This document shows, one piece after another, positions 24,031 through 31,173 of a stretch of DNA of 64,000 nt (position 1 is the stretch's first letter; the number at the start of each line of letters is the position of its first letter). A program made the position numbers and the translations under genes. This DNA is from Oceanitalea sp047302425 (GTDB lineage: Bacteria > Actinomycetota > Actinomycetes > Actinomycetales > Actinomycetaceae): assembly GCF_047302425.1 (NCBI RefSeq), contig NZ_CP154855.1, positions 62,001 through 126,000 on the forward strand. Direction: 5' to 3'. A model generated the notes under the pieces. The model made no database searches and was not told the DNA's origin. It worked only from the letters and a program-made list of their open reading frames with translations.

Positions 24031-24708
24031 GTGCGCGAGATCTTCATGCAGGAGCTGGCCCAGGTCGGTGAGGACCTGCAGCGGATGAGCCGGCTGGTCA
24101 TCGACGCGATCGAGAAGGCCTCCACCGCGCTCCAGACCGCCGACCTCCAGCTGGCCGAGCAGGTCATCCGCGCCGACGAGGAGATCGACGAGATCGAGCG
24201 GAGCCTGGACGAGCAGTGCATCTCGCTGCTGGCCCGGCAGGCGCCGGTCGCCACCGACCTGCGCGTCGTCATCGCGGCGCTGCGGATGTCGGCGACGATC
24301 GAGCGGATGGGCGACCTCGCCCGCCACATCGCCTACGTCGCCCGCGGGCGCTACCCCGAGGTGGCACCCAGCCCGGCCATGCAGGAGATCTTCGCCGAGA
24401 TGGGCGCCGCGGCGACGAAGGTGGCCCATCAGGTGAGCGACCTGCTCGCCACCCGTGACCTCGAGCTGGCCGCGGGCGTCGAGCGGGACGACGACGCCCT
24501 GGACGCCCTGCACAAGCAGACCTTCACCATCCTCCTCGACCCCGAGGTGGAGATGACCAAGCAGCAGATGGTCGACGGCGTACTCCTGGGCCGCTACTTC
24601 GAGCGCTTCGGGGACCACGGCGTCTCGGTCGCCCGCCGCACGAGCTACCTCGTCACCGGCGACCTGACGAACTCCGTGGCCCGCGACGACGGCGCGCGTG
24701 ACCACTGA
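24031..24708 (+). CDS. phoU: phosphate signalling protein PhoU
   Basis: 225 residues, two three-helix bundle repeats with the metal-binding E/DxxxD pattern of PhoU (RADEEIDEIE; MSATIERMGDLARHIAYVARGRYP; ERFGDHGVSVARRTSYLVTGDL). PhoU links phosphate transport to SenX3 kinase activity and keeps the system off when phosphate is plentiful. The frame is open far upstream on the opposite strand of senX3. The GTG at 24031 starts the conserved VREIFMQEL and has GAGGAGAG seven to eight bases upstream. It is divergent from senX3 over a PHO box. Confidence 0.94.
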   Translation: MREIFMQELAQVGEDLQRMSRLVIDAIEKASTALQTADLQLAEQVIRADEEIDEIERSLDEQCISLLARQAPVATDLRVVIAALRMSATIERMGDLARHIAYVARGRYPEVAPSPAMQEIFAEMGAAATKVAHQVSDLLATRDLELAAGVERDDDALDALHKQTFTILLDPEVEMTKQQMVDGVLLGRYFERFGDHGVSVARRTSYLVTGDLTNSVARDDGARDH

Positions 24709-24716
24709 CCCGAGCA

Positions 24717-24754
24717 CGACGGAAGGGGGCCGGCTGAGCCGGCCCCCTTCGTCG
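24717..24754. terminator. bidirectional terminator between phoU and gpmA
   Basis: A 17-pair stem (24717-24734 with 24738-24754, one bulged G, loop tga) sits between convergent gene ends. Its core aagggggccggc with flanking A/T bases gives short T runs in both directions. Confidence 0.8.
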
Positions 24755-24765
24755 TCCCTGCGGTC

Positions 24766-25503
24766 CTACTTGCCCTGGTTGGCGACCGCGGCGATGGCCG
24801 CCTCCGCCGCGGAGGGGTCGAGGTAGCGACCACCGGGGGTGGTCGGCTTGAGGTTCTCGTCCAGCTCGTAGAGGAGCGGGATGCCGGTGGGCACGTTGAG
24901 GCCGGAGATCGTCTCGTCGTCGATGCCGTCGAGGTGCTTGATGATCGCGCGCAGCGAGTTGCCGTGCGCGGCGACGAGGACGGTCTTGCCCGCCTTGAGA
25001 TCCGGCACGACGTCGGACTCCCAGTACGGCAGGGCGCGCTCGAGGACGTCCTTGAGGCACTCGCTGGTGGGAATCGGCTCACCGGCGTAACGCGGGTCGG
25101 TGTCCTGGGAGAACTCCGAGCCGAGCTCGATGGCCGGCGGTGGGACGTCGTAGGAACGACGCCAGAGCATGAACTGCTCCTCGCCGTACTCCTCCCGGAT
25201 CTCCTTCTTGTTCTTTCCCTGCAGGGCACCGTAGTGACGCTCGTTGAGGCGCCAGTGACGCTTCACCGGAATCCAGTGACGGTTTGCGCGGTCGAGCGCG
25301 AGGTTCGCCGTCATGATGGCCCGGCGCAGAAGAGAGGTGTGAACGACGTCGGGCTCGATTCCGGCGTCGACGAGAAGGTCACCGCCGCGCAGCGCCTCCT
25401 CGGTTCCCTTCTCGGAGAGCGGGACGTCCACCCAGCCGGTGAAGAGGTTCTTCGCGTTCCAGTCGCTCTCGCCGTGGCGGAGCAGCACAAGGGTGTATGT
25501 CAT
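24766..25503 (-). CDS. gpmA: 2,3-bisphosphoglycerate-dependent phosphoglycerate mutase
   Basis: 245 residues. It interconverts 2- and 3-phosphoglycerate in glycolysis. The catalytic phospho-histidine lies in LLRHGESDWNAKNLFTGW (H about 10), with SLLRRAIMTANLAL, RHWRLNERHYGALQGKNK and the second catalytic His in VLVAAHGNSLRAI. The ATG at 25503 matches the usual family start MTYTLVLLRHG, although GGGAG is only one base away. An ATG six codons upstream (25521) is the alternative. Codon and base use are like the neighbours. Confidence 0.93.
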   Translation of the reverse strand: MTYTLVLLRHGESDWNAKNLFTGWVDVPLSEKGTEEALRGGDLLVDAGIEPDVVHTSLLRRAIMTANLALDRANRHWIPVKRHWRLNERHYGALQGKNKKEIREEYGEEQFMLWRRSYDVPPPAIELGSEFSQDTDPRYAGEPIPTSECLKDVLERALPYWESDVVPDLKAGKTVLVAAHGNSLRAIIKHLDGIDDETISGLNVPTGIPLLYELDENLKPTTPGGRYLDPSAAEAAIAAVANQGK

Positions 25504-25565
25504 GCTCCCATCATCGCTCATGGGGCGCGCGGCGTCGCGGGGCCATTCGTCCCGTGGACGCGCGA

Positions 25566-25595
25566 AGGGCCACGGACCGGGTGGTCCGTGGCCCT
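25566..25595 (-). terminator. perfect 13-pair hairpin between lsr2 and gpmA
   Basis: agggccacggacc (25566-25578) pairs perfectly with 25583-25595 around the loop gggt, 12 bases beyond the lsr2 stop on the minus strand. Confidence 0.75.
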
Positions 25596-25606
25596 GCGCG
25601 TCGGGC

Positions 25607-25942
25607 TCAGTTGGCCTTGGCGTAGGCCTCGGTGACCTCGGCCGGGATACGGCCGCGGTCGGAGACCGTGTAGCCGTTGGCCCGCGCCCACTCGCGCACC
25701 TTCGCGGCGTCGCTGTTGCCGCCACCGCTGGAGCGACGGCTCGAGCGGCCCCCGCCGGTGCGGCGCCCACCGGCGCGGCGGGCGTGGCCGACCCAGGGGG
25801 CCAGCGCGTCGCGCAGCTTGGCGGCATTGTCGGTCGTGAGGTCGATCTCGTAGTTCACGCCGTCCAGGCTGAAGAGGACCGTCTCGTCCGCGGGGGTCCC
25901 GTCAACGTCGTCGATAAGAGTGACCATGACCTTCTGCACCAT
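25607..25942 (-). CDS. lsr2: Lsr2-type nucleoid-associated protein
   Basis: 111 residues. The N-terminal dimerisation domain is MVQKVMVTLIDDVDGTPADETVLFSLDGVNYEIDLT. The C-terminal DNA-binding domain has the AT-minor-groove motif R-G-R in NGYTVSDRGRIPAEVTEAY. A Gly/Arg/Ser-rich linker joins them. Lsr2 bridges and silences AT-rich, often foreign, DNA in actinobacteria. The frame continues to 26029, but the ATG at 25942 begins the conserved domain and AGGAAGAG lies just before it. A small hairpin (cggcccgttcgggccg, 25964-25979) sits directly upstream of the ribosome binding site. Confidence 0.95.
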   Translation of the reverse strand: MVQKVMVTLIDDVDGTPADETVLFSLDGVNYEIDLTTDNAAKLRDALAPWVGHARRAGGRRTGGGRSSRRSSGGGNSDAAKVREWARANGYTVSDRGRIPAEVTEAYAKAN

Positions 25943-26028
25943 CTGATTCTCTTCCTGTACTTTCGGCCCGTTCGGGCCGCAGCGATGCTCGCTCCCGCTA
26001 CTCCCTGCCGAATAGCGATGCGCACACA

Positions 26029-26226
26029 CTAATTCGGGGAATCAGAATTGTCACGCTGTTCCGCAATGCCGTGATGTGCGACGGGTGAAGAGGACTTCTC
26101 CGCCTCGTTCTCGAGCTGGCGAATTGCCGCACGCTCACGACGGTCGGCGAAGAGAATCGCGCGCAGCACGACGACGAAGACGATTGCCAGGCCGATGGAG
26201 GGGATGAGTGCCACGACGTAGTCCAT
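26029..26226 (-). CDS. small single-pass membrane protein
   Basis: 65 residues from the ATG at 26226. One hydrophobic helix (VVALIPSIGLAIVFVVVLRAILF) is followed by a charged tail (ADRRERAAIRQLENEAEKSSS). This plan recurs in short membrane proteins of Micrococcales. It is transcribed towards lsr2, 86 bases away. Base composition here is lower in GC than the rest of the window. A longer reading from 26280 would run into the tRNA gene and is rejected. Function unknown. Confidence 0.6.
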   Translation of the reverse strand: MDYVVALIPSIGLAIVFVVVLRAILFADRRERAAIRQLENEAEKSSSPVAHHGIAEQRDNSDSPN

Positions 26227-26255
26227 GGCTCCATGGTACGTGCGGGTGAAGACGG

Positions 26256-26328
26256 AGCCGCCTGTGGGAATCGAACCCACGACCTTCTCATTACGAGTGA
26301 GACGCTCTGCCGACTGAGCTAAGGCGGC
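26256..26328 (-). tRNA. tRNA-Thr (anticodon CGT)
   Basis: 73 bases on the minus strand. Acceptor stem GCCGCCT/AGGCGGC, D arm GCTC...GAGC, anticodon stem-loop TCTCA-CTCGTAA-TGAGA (anticodon CGT) and T arm GGTTCGATTCC. CCA is not encoded. It reads ACG and shares its acceptor stem with the TGT isoacceptor at 4251-4323. Confidence 0.94.
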
Positions 26329-26385
26329 GCGGCCCGCGCGGGGCAGCGCGGACCACTGTACCGGGGCGAGCCCCGTGGACCAAAG

Positions 26386-27924
26386 TCAGCAGACGAGGCC
26401 GTCCTCGGGGACGGTCCCCTCGAGGAGGAATCCGTCCACGGCCTCGGTGATGCAGTCCCCGGCGCGGCCGTAGGCGGTGTGCCCCTCACCCTCGTAGGTG
26501 ACGTGGACACCGGACTCGAGCTGCTTGGCAAGCTGCTCGGACCACGCGTACGGGGTAGCGGGGTCACCGGTGGTGCCGATGACGACGATGGGCTCGGCAC
26601 CGGCGGCGGTCACGGGCGCCCGCTCGACGGTGGGCTCGTAGGGCCACGCGTCGCAGGTGACGTCGCCGTAGGAGAGGGCCGGGCCGAAGGTCGGGGAGAT
26701 CTCCGCGAGCTCCGCCGCCTGCTCCTGCCACTCTGCGGGACCGCCCTCGACCGGGTAGTCGATGCAGTTGATCGCGATGTTCGCCTCGTTGGAGTTCGTC
26801 GCGTAGGTGCCGTCGTCCTCCCGCTCGGCGGACAGGTCGGCGAGGAGGAGGAGCTGGGAGCCGTCCTGCTGGTTCATCGCCGCGTCCAGGGCGGAGGTGA
26901 GGAGCATCCAGTAGGCGTCGTCGTAGAGCGGCATGATGATGCCGGAGAACATGAGCGGCGCGGTGAGCTCCCGGTCGGTGCCCGTGGGCAGCGGCGTGTG
27001 GGAGGCCAGCTCGAGGAGGTCCTGCACCTGCCCGACGGCGGTGTCGACGTCGCCGCTCAGCGGGCAGTCGGAGCCGGCGAGGCAGTCCTCGGCGTAGGCG
27101 CGGATCGCCCGCTCGAAGCCCTCGGCCTGGCCGCGGACGATGTCGTCGCTGCCCAGGGAGGGGTCCATCGCGCCGTCGAGCACCATCCGGCCGACGTGCT
27201 CGGGGAAGAGCTCGGCGTAGACGGCGCCCAGGTGCGTACCGTAGGAGAAGCCGAGGTAGTCCAGCTGCGCCTCGCCGAGGACGTGGCGCAGGACGTCGAG
27301 GTCCCGGGCCGCGCTCTCCGTGTCGACGTGGGCGAGCAGCTCGCCGCTGTTGGCCTCGCAGGCCGCGGCGAGCTCGGCGGCCGCCTGGGTGAAGGCGGCG
27401 ACGCCCTCCTCGGTGCTCGTGTCGTAGTCCTCGGAGCGGATCTCGTCGAGCTCGGCGTCGCTCACGCACTCCACCGGGGTGGAGGCGCCCACGCCGCGGG
27501 GGTCGAAGCCGACGACGTCGTAGCCGTCGAGGAGCTCGCCGGAGAACATCATCGAGGCGGCCTCGGCGAGCTGGATCCCCGAGCCACCCGGGCCGCCGGG
27601 GTTGACCAGGAGCGATCCCACCGGCTCGTCCCCCGCGGCGCGCCGCTTGACGGCGAGGGTGATGGTCTCGCCGTCCGGCGCGTCCCAGTCGAGGGGGACG
27701 GTGACGTCGGTGCAGTCGAAGTCGTTGCCGCACTCCTCCCACTCGGGGGACTGCTCGTAGAACGTGGCGAGCTCGGCCGGCACCTCGGGCAGCGGCTCCT
27801 CGGCGCGGGCGGTGCGTGTCTCCTCCGCCGTCGCGCCGACGTCGTCGGGCTGGTCGCCCGTGCTGCAGGCGACGAGGGCGGTGACGGTGACGAGGGCGAG
27901 GCTTGCGCGCAGGATCCGGCTCAC
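26386..27924 (-). CDS. secreted TAP-like alpha/beta hydrolase lipoprotein (tripeptidyl aminopeptidase type)
   Basis: 512 residues. The lipobox LVTVTALVACSTG anchors it outside the membrane. The hydrolase core shows VNPGGPGGSGIQLAEA (oxyanion loop), DVVGFDPRGVGAST and the nucleophile elbow LGFSYGTHLGAVYAELFPEHV. The C-terminal TAP-like domain carries PATPYAWSEQLAKQL and the catalytic His in YEGEGHTAYG. Relatives such as SlpD/SlpE and Tap release short peptides from protein N-termini. The frame allows a GTG at 27933, but that codon overlaps a TAGAGT -10 hexamer; the GTG at 27924, seven bases beyond it, is the better leaderless start. Confidence 0.87.
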   Translation of the reverse strand: MSRILRASLALVTVTALVACSTGDQPDDVGATAEETRTARAEEPLPEVPAELATFYEQSPEWEECGNDFDCTDVTVPLDWDAPDGETITLAVKRRAAGDEPVGSLLVNPGGPGGSGIQLAEAASMMFSGELLDGYDVVGFDPRGVGASTPVECVSDAELDEIRSEDYDTSTEEGVAAFTQAAAELAAACEANSGELLAHVDTESAARDLDVLRHVLGEAQLDYLGFSYGTHLGAVYAELFPEHVGRMVLDGAMDPSLGSDDIVRGQAEGFERAIRAYAEDCLAGSDCPLSGDVDTAVGQVQDLLELASHTPLPTGTDRELTAPLMFSGIIMPLYDDAYWMLLTSALDAAMNQQDGSQLLLLADLSAEREDDGTYATNSNEANIAINCIDYPVEGGPAEWQEQAAELAEISPTFGPALSYGDVTCDAWPYEPTVERAPVTAAGAEPIVVIGTTGDPATPYAWSEQLAKQLESGVHVTYEGEGHTAYGRAGDCITEAVDGFLLEGTVPEDGLVC

Positions 27925-27934
27925 CGGCGCCACT

Positions 27935-29128
27935 CTACAGACGGGCCGGACCGGCCTGCGGGCGCAGCCCGACCATCATCGCCTCGACGGCGAGCAGCGG
28001 CGCGACGTTGGCCGCGAGCCGCGTGCGGGCGGTGCCGACGGCGTCCATCCGCTGCACGGTCTGCTCGGGGCTGGAGTCGGCGGCGAGGGCCCGCACCTCC
28101 GTCTCGAGGTCGGTGTTGACGAGCGGCACGTCCGCGCCGAGCTGGACGACGAGGACGTCGCGGTAGAGGGACAGGAGGTCGACCATCGCGCGGTCGAGGA
28201 CGTCGCGCTGGGCGCGGGTGGCCCGGCTCTTCTGGTTGTCCTCCATGCGCTTGACCTGCGAGCGCACCGCCGGTGGCAGGCGGGTCTCGCCCTCGGCGCC
28301 CAGCGTGCGCAGCAGCTCGGCGCGCTCGGCGGCGTCCCGCTCCTCGGTGGCGGCCTTGCCCTCGGCCTGGGCCAGCTCGACGAGGTCCGCGGCGGCCAGG
28401 ACGGCGTCCCCGACCCCGCGGATGCGGCTCGGCACGGTGAGGATGGAGCGCCGTCGTTCCCGCGCCTGGGGGTCGGTGGCGAGGCGCCGGGCGACCCCGA
28501 CGTGGCTCTGGGCCGCGCGTGCCGCCATGAGCGCGATCCGCGGCTCGATGCCGTCGCGGCGCACGAGCAGCTCGGCGACGTCCTCGGCCGCCGGGACCCG
28601 CAGGGAGACGGTGCGGCAGCGGGAGCGGATCGTGGCGATGAGGTCCTGCGGGCTTGGCGCGCACAGCAGCCACACCGTCCGCGGCGGCGGCTCCTCGATG
28701 GCCTTGAGCAGGACGTTGGAGGTGCGCTCGACCATGCGGTCGGCGTCCTCCATGAGCATGACCCGCCAGCGGCCCTGGGAGGGCGCCTGCTGGGCGTCGG
28801 AGACGATCGGACGCATGTCCTCGATCTTGAAGCTCACCCGATCGGTGGTGATGACCTGGAGGTCGGCGTGGGAGCCGGCGAGGGTGGTCGTGCAGCCGTG
28901 GCAGTGCCCGCAGCCCACCTCGTGCGGGTCGGTGCAGGCGAGGGCGGCGGCGAAGGCGCGGGCCGCCACCGAGCGGCCCGAGCCGGGCGGGCCGGTGATG
29001 AGCCAGGCGTGGGTCATGCCGGTGCCGCGGGAGTCGCCGCCGTCGGCGATGCCCCGGGCGGCCAGGGCGGCGGAGCGCAGCACCGCGACGGCCTCGTGCT
29101 GGCCGACGACGTCGTCCCACACGCTCAT
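27935..29128 (-). CDS. holB: DNA polymerase III subunit delta'
   Basis: 397 residues, AAA+ clamp-loader fold. It has WDDVVGQHEAV, the P-loop GPPGSGRS, a zinc-binding module with four cysteines (CTDPHEVGCGHCHGC), DADRMVERTSNVLLKAIEEPPPRTVWLL and the SRC-type motif ATIRSRCRTV. Delta' is part of the complex that loads the sliding clamp. It follows tmk with a four-base overlap (ATGA), a very common arrangement. Confidence 0.94.
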   Translation of the reverse strand: MSVWDDVVGQHEAVAVLRSAALAARGIADGGDSRGTGMTHAWLITGPPGSGRSVAARAFAAALACTDPHEVGCGHCHGCTTTLAGSHADLQVITTDRVSFKIEDMRPIVSDAQQAPSQGRWRVMLMEDADRMVERTSNVLLKAIEEPPPRTVWLLCAPSPQDLIATIRSRCRTVSLRVPAAEDVAELLVRRDGIEPRIALMAARAAQSHVGVARRLATDPQARERRRSILTVPSRIRGVGDAVLAAADLVELAQAEGKAATEERDAAERAELLRTLGAEGETRLPPAVRSQVKRMEDNQKSRATRAQRDVLDRAMVDLLSLYRDVLVVQLGADVPLVNTDLETEVRALAADSSPEQTVQRMDAVGTARTRLAANVAPLLAVEAMMVGLRPQAGPARL

Positions 29129-29757
29129 CGGGACTCCTCCAGCAGCGGCGTGAGGCGGGCGCGGACCTCGCGGTGGACGTCCTGCGGGGCGAGGGAGGCG
29201 TCGACGACGGCGTAGCGGGCCGGCTCGGCGGCCGCGAGGGCGAGGAAGCTCGCGCGCACCTCCTCGTGGAAGGCGCTCGGCTCGCGCTCGAGGCGGTCGG
29301 GCTCACCGGAGCGGCGGGCGGCGGCCGTGGCGGCGTCGAGGTCGAGGACGACCGTGAGGTCGGGGAGCAGGCCGCCGGTCGCCCAGGCGGACAGCTCGCG
29401 GATCTCGTCGTGGCCGAGGCCGCGGCCGGCGCCCTGGTAGGCGACCGAGGAGTCGATGTACCGGTCGGTGACGACGACGGCGCCGCGCGCCAGGGCGGGG
29501 CGCACGAGCGTGTGGACGTGGTGGGCGCGGTCGGCGGCGTAGAGGAGCGCCTCGGTCCGCGGGTCGAGGTCCTCGCCGTGGAGGACCTCGCGGCGCAGGG
29601 TGCGGCCCAGGTCCGTGCCGCCGGGCTCGCGGGTGAGGACGACCTCGCGGCCCCGGCTCTCGAGCCAGTCGCGCAGCAGCTCGGCCTGGGTGCTCTTGCC
29701 CGCCCCGTCCCCGCCCTCGAGGGCGATGAACAGGGGCGCTGCCTGGGTCGTCGTCAC
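29125..29757 (-). CDS. tmk: thymidylate kinase
   Basis: 210 residues. It phosphorylates dTMP to dTDP. The P-loop is FIALEGGDGAGKSTQAELL, the DRX motif is VVTDRYIDSSVAYQGAGRGLG and TREPGGTDLGRTLR binds the substrate. The GTG start at 29757 has TAGGCT (29764-29769, minus strand) six bases upstream, so the tmk-holB transcript is probably leaderless. Confidence 0.95.
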   Translation of the reverse strand: MTTTQAAPLFIALEGGDGAGKSTQAELLRDWLESRGREVVLTREPGGTDLGRTLRREVLHGEDLDPRTEALLYAADRAHHVHTLVRPALARGAVVVTDRYIDSSVAYQGAGRGLGHDEIRELSAWATGGLLPDLTVVLDLDAATAAARRSGEPDRLEREPSAFHEEVRASFLALAAAEPARYAVVDASLAPQDVHREVRARLTPLLEESR

Positions 29758-29811
29758 CGCCTCAGCCTAACGAGCCCCCACGACACCCCAGTCCCTCACC
29801 CACACTCCCCT

Positions 29812-29830
29812 CGCCGAGAGCGGGGTTGTT
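29812..29830. repeat. half copy of the 43-base palindrome family
   Basis: CGCCGAGAGCGGGGTTGTT matches the left arm of the full palindromes at 57553-57595 and 60042-60085, but the right arm is missing. Its end supplies part of the TAA stop codon (29829-29831) of the minus-strand oxidoreductase gene. Confidence 0.6.
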
Positions 29831-30848
29831 ACTCGCCGGGGTAGACGACGCCAAGCTGGCGGCGGACCTCGTCCATCGTCCCCATGACGGCGAGGGTGTC
29901 CTCCCAGCTCATCGTCGCGGACTGCCGGCGGCCCTCGGCGACGCAGCGGGCGACCTCGGCGGCCTCGTACTGGAAGCCGCCCTCGTGGCGGGGGCGGACG
30001 GTCATCTGCTCGTCGCCGCGGCTCACGGTGAAGCTCGTCGCGCCGTAGAAGGGCCCGTCGATCGTGATGGTGCCCTCGGTCCCGCTGATGGCGGCCCGGC
30101 AGGGCGTCGCGGCCCAGAGGGTCGAGGAGCACACGGCCTGTGCCTTGGCGCCGTACTGCAGCAGCACGGTCTCCTGGCCGTCAACACCGGTCTCGGTGAG
30201 TGAGCCGGCGGCGACGACGGAGTCGGGCGTGCCGAGCAGGTCGTGGGCGAAGGACACGGGGTAGACGCCGAGGTCGAGGAGCGCCCCGCCGGCGAGCTCG
30301 GGGTTGAGCAGCCGCCCGGCGGGATCGTGGTCCAGGCGCTGCCCGTGGTCGGCGTGGAGGGCGACGACGTCGCCGATGGAGCCGCTGCGCACGAGCTCGC
30401 GGATCGCGACGACGTGCGGCAGGAAGCGCGTCCACATCGCCTCCATGACGAAGACGCCGCGGGCCTCGGCGGCCGCGAAGACCTCCCGGGCCTCGGCTGC
30501 GCTGCGGGTGAAGGCCTTCTCGACGAGGACGTGCTTGCCGGCCTCGATCGCCAGCAGGGCGTGGTCGCGGTGCTCGCTGTGCGGGGTGGCGACGTAGACG
30601 GCGTCGACGTCCTCGTCCGCGACGAGCGCGTCGTAGCCGGCGTGGGAGCGGGTGATCCCGTGCTCCTGCGCGAAGGCACCGGCCTTGGCCCCGTCGCGGG
30701 ACCCGACGGCGACGACGCGGCCGCTGCTGTGGGCGGGCACCTGCCGGGCGAAGGTGCGGGCGATGCCGCCCGCACCGAGGATGCCCCAGCGCAGCGGGGG
30801 CGCGTCGAGCGGGTCGGGGGCGGAGGTCAGCTCGAGCGTCGAGGTCAT
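29829..30848 (-). CDS. Gfo/Idh/MocA family NAD(P)-dependent oxidoreductase
   Basis: 339 residues. The N-terminal Rossmann fold starts LRWGILGAGGIARTFARQVPA, followed by EDVDAVYVATPHSEHRDHALLAIEAGKHVLVEKAF, where the EKAF lysine is the usual catalytic one. The C-terminal alpha/beta domain has LLDLGVYPVSFAHDLLG. Family members oxidise sugars, inositols or trans-dihydrodiols. The substrate here is open. The ATG at 30848 has TAACCT six bases upstream (30855-30860) and no Shine-Dalgarno sequence. Confidence 0.9.
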   Translation of the reverse strand: MTSTLELTSAPDPLDAPPLRWGILGAGGIARTFARQVPAHSSGRVVAVGSRDGAKAGAFAQEHGITRSHAGYDALVADEDVDAVYVATPHSEHRDHALLAIEAGKHVLVEKAFTRSAAEAREVFAAAEARGVFVMEAMWTRFLPHVVAIRELVRSGSIGDVVALHADHGQRLDHDPAGRLLNPELAGGALLDLGVYPVSFAHDLLGTPDSVVAAGSLTETGVDGQETVLLQYGAKAQAVCSSTLWAATPCRAAISGTEGTITIDGPFYGATSFTVSRGDEQMTVRPRHEGGFQYEAAEVARCVAEGRRQSATMSWEDTLAVMGTMDEVRRQLGVVYPGE

Positions 30849-30857
30849 GGGAGGAGG

Positions 30858-31172
30858 TTAGCGGCCCCCGTCGACCTCTCTCATCGGGTCGTAGCCGTAC
30901 CGGGCGGCCGGGCTGTCCGGGCCGATCGTCGAGGCGCCGCCCTGGGCGGTGAGGTCCGAGGCGCGCCGGTGCCGCTGGCTCGCGCCCCGCTGCAGCAGGA
31001 CGACGCCCACCGTCTGGCCGACGGCGAGGGCGGCGACCACGCCGATGAAGACCCCGAAGGGCACGACCTCGAAGACCCACAGGAGCACGGTGGTGGCGAG
31101 CACGACGCCGCTCACCGTCGCCATGACGAGGAAGTGCCGCGGGTTGATGCTCGGCTGCGGAGTCGGGGGCAT
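30858..31172 (-). CDS. small two-helix membrane protein
   Basis: 104 residues. Two hydrophobic segments (LVMATVSGVVLATTVLLWVFEVVPFG and FIGVVAALAVGQTVGVVLLQR) are followed by a basic, Gly/Ser-rich tail ending YGYDPMREVDGGR. It begins one base after the topA stop, so it is co-transcribed with topA. Function unknown. Confidence 0.7.
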   Translation of the reverse strand: MPPTPQPSINPRHFLVMATVSGVVLATTVLLWVFEVVPFGVFIGVVAALAVGQTVGVVLLQRGASQRHRRASDLTAQGGASTIGPDSPAARYGYDPMREVDGGR

Positions 31173-31173
31173 C

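Noticed and set aside
25504..25521. Alternative gpmA start at 25521 (six extra residues)
   Set aside because: The family normally starts MTYTLVLLRHG. No ribosome binding site supports 25521, although the one for 25503 is also poor, so this is not excluded.
26029..26280. Longer start for the small membrane protein at 26280
   Set aside because: It would translate part of tRNA-Thr(CGT). The ATG at 26226 gives a protein beginning directly before the membrane helix.
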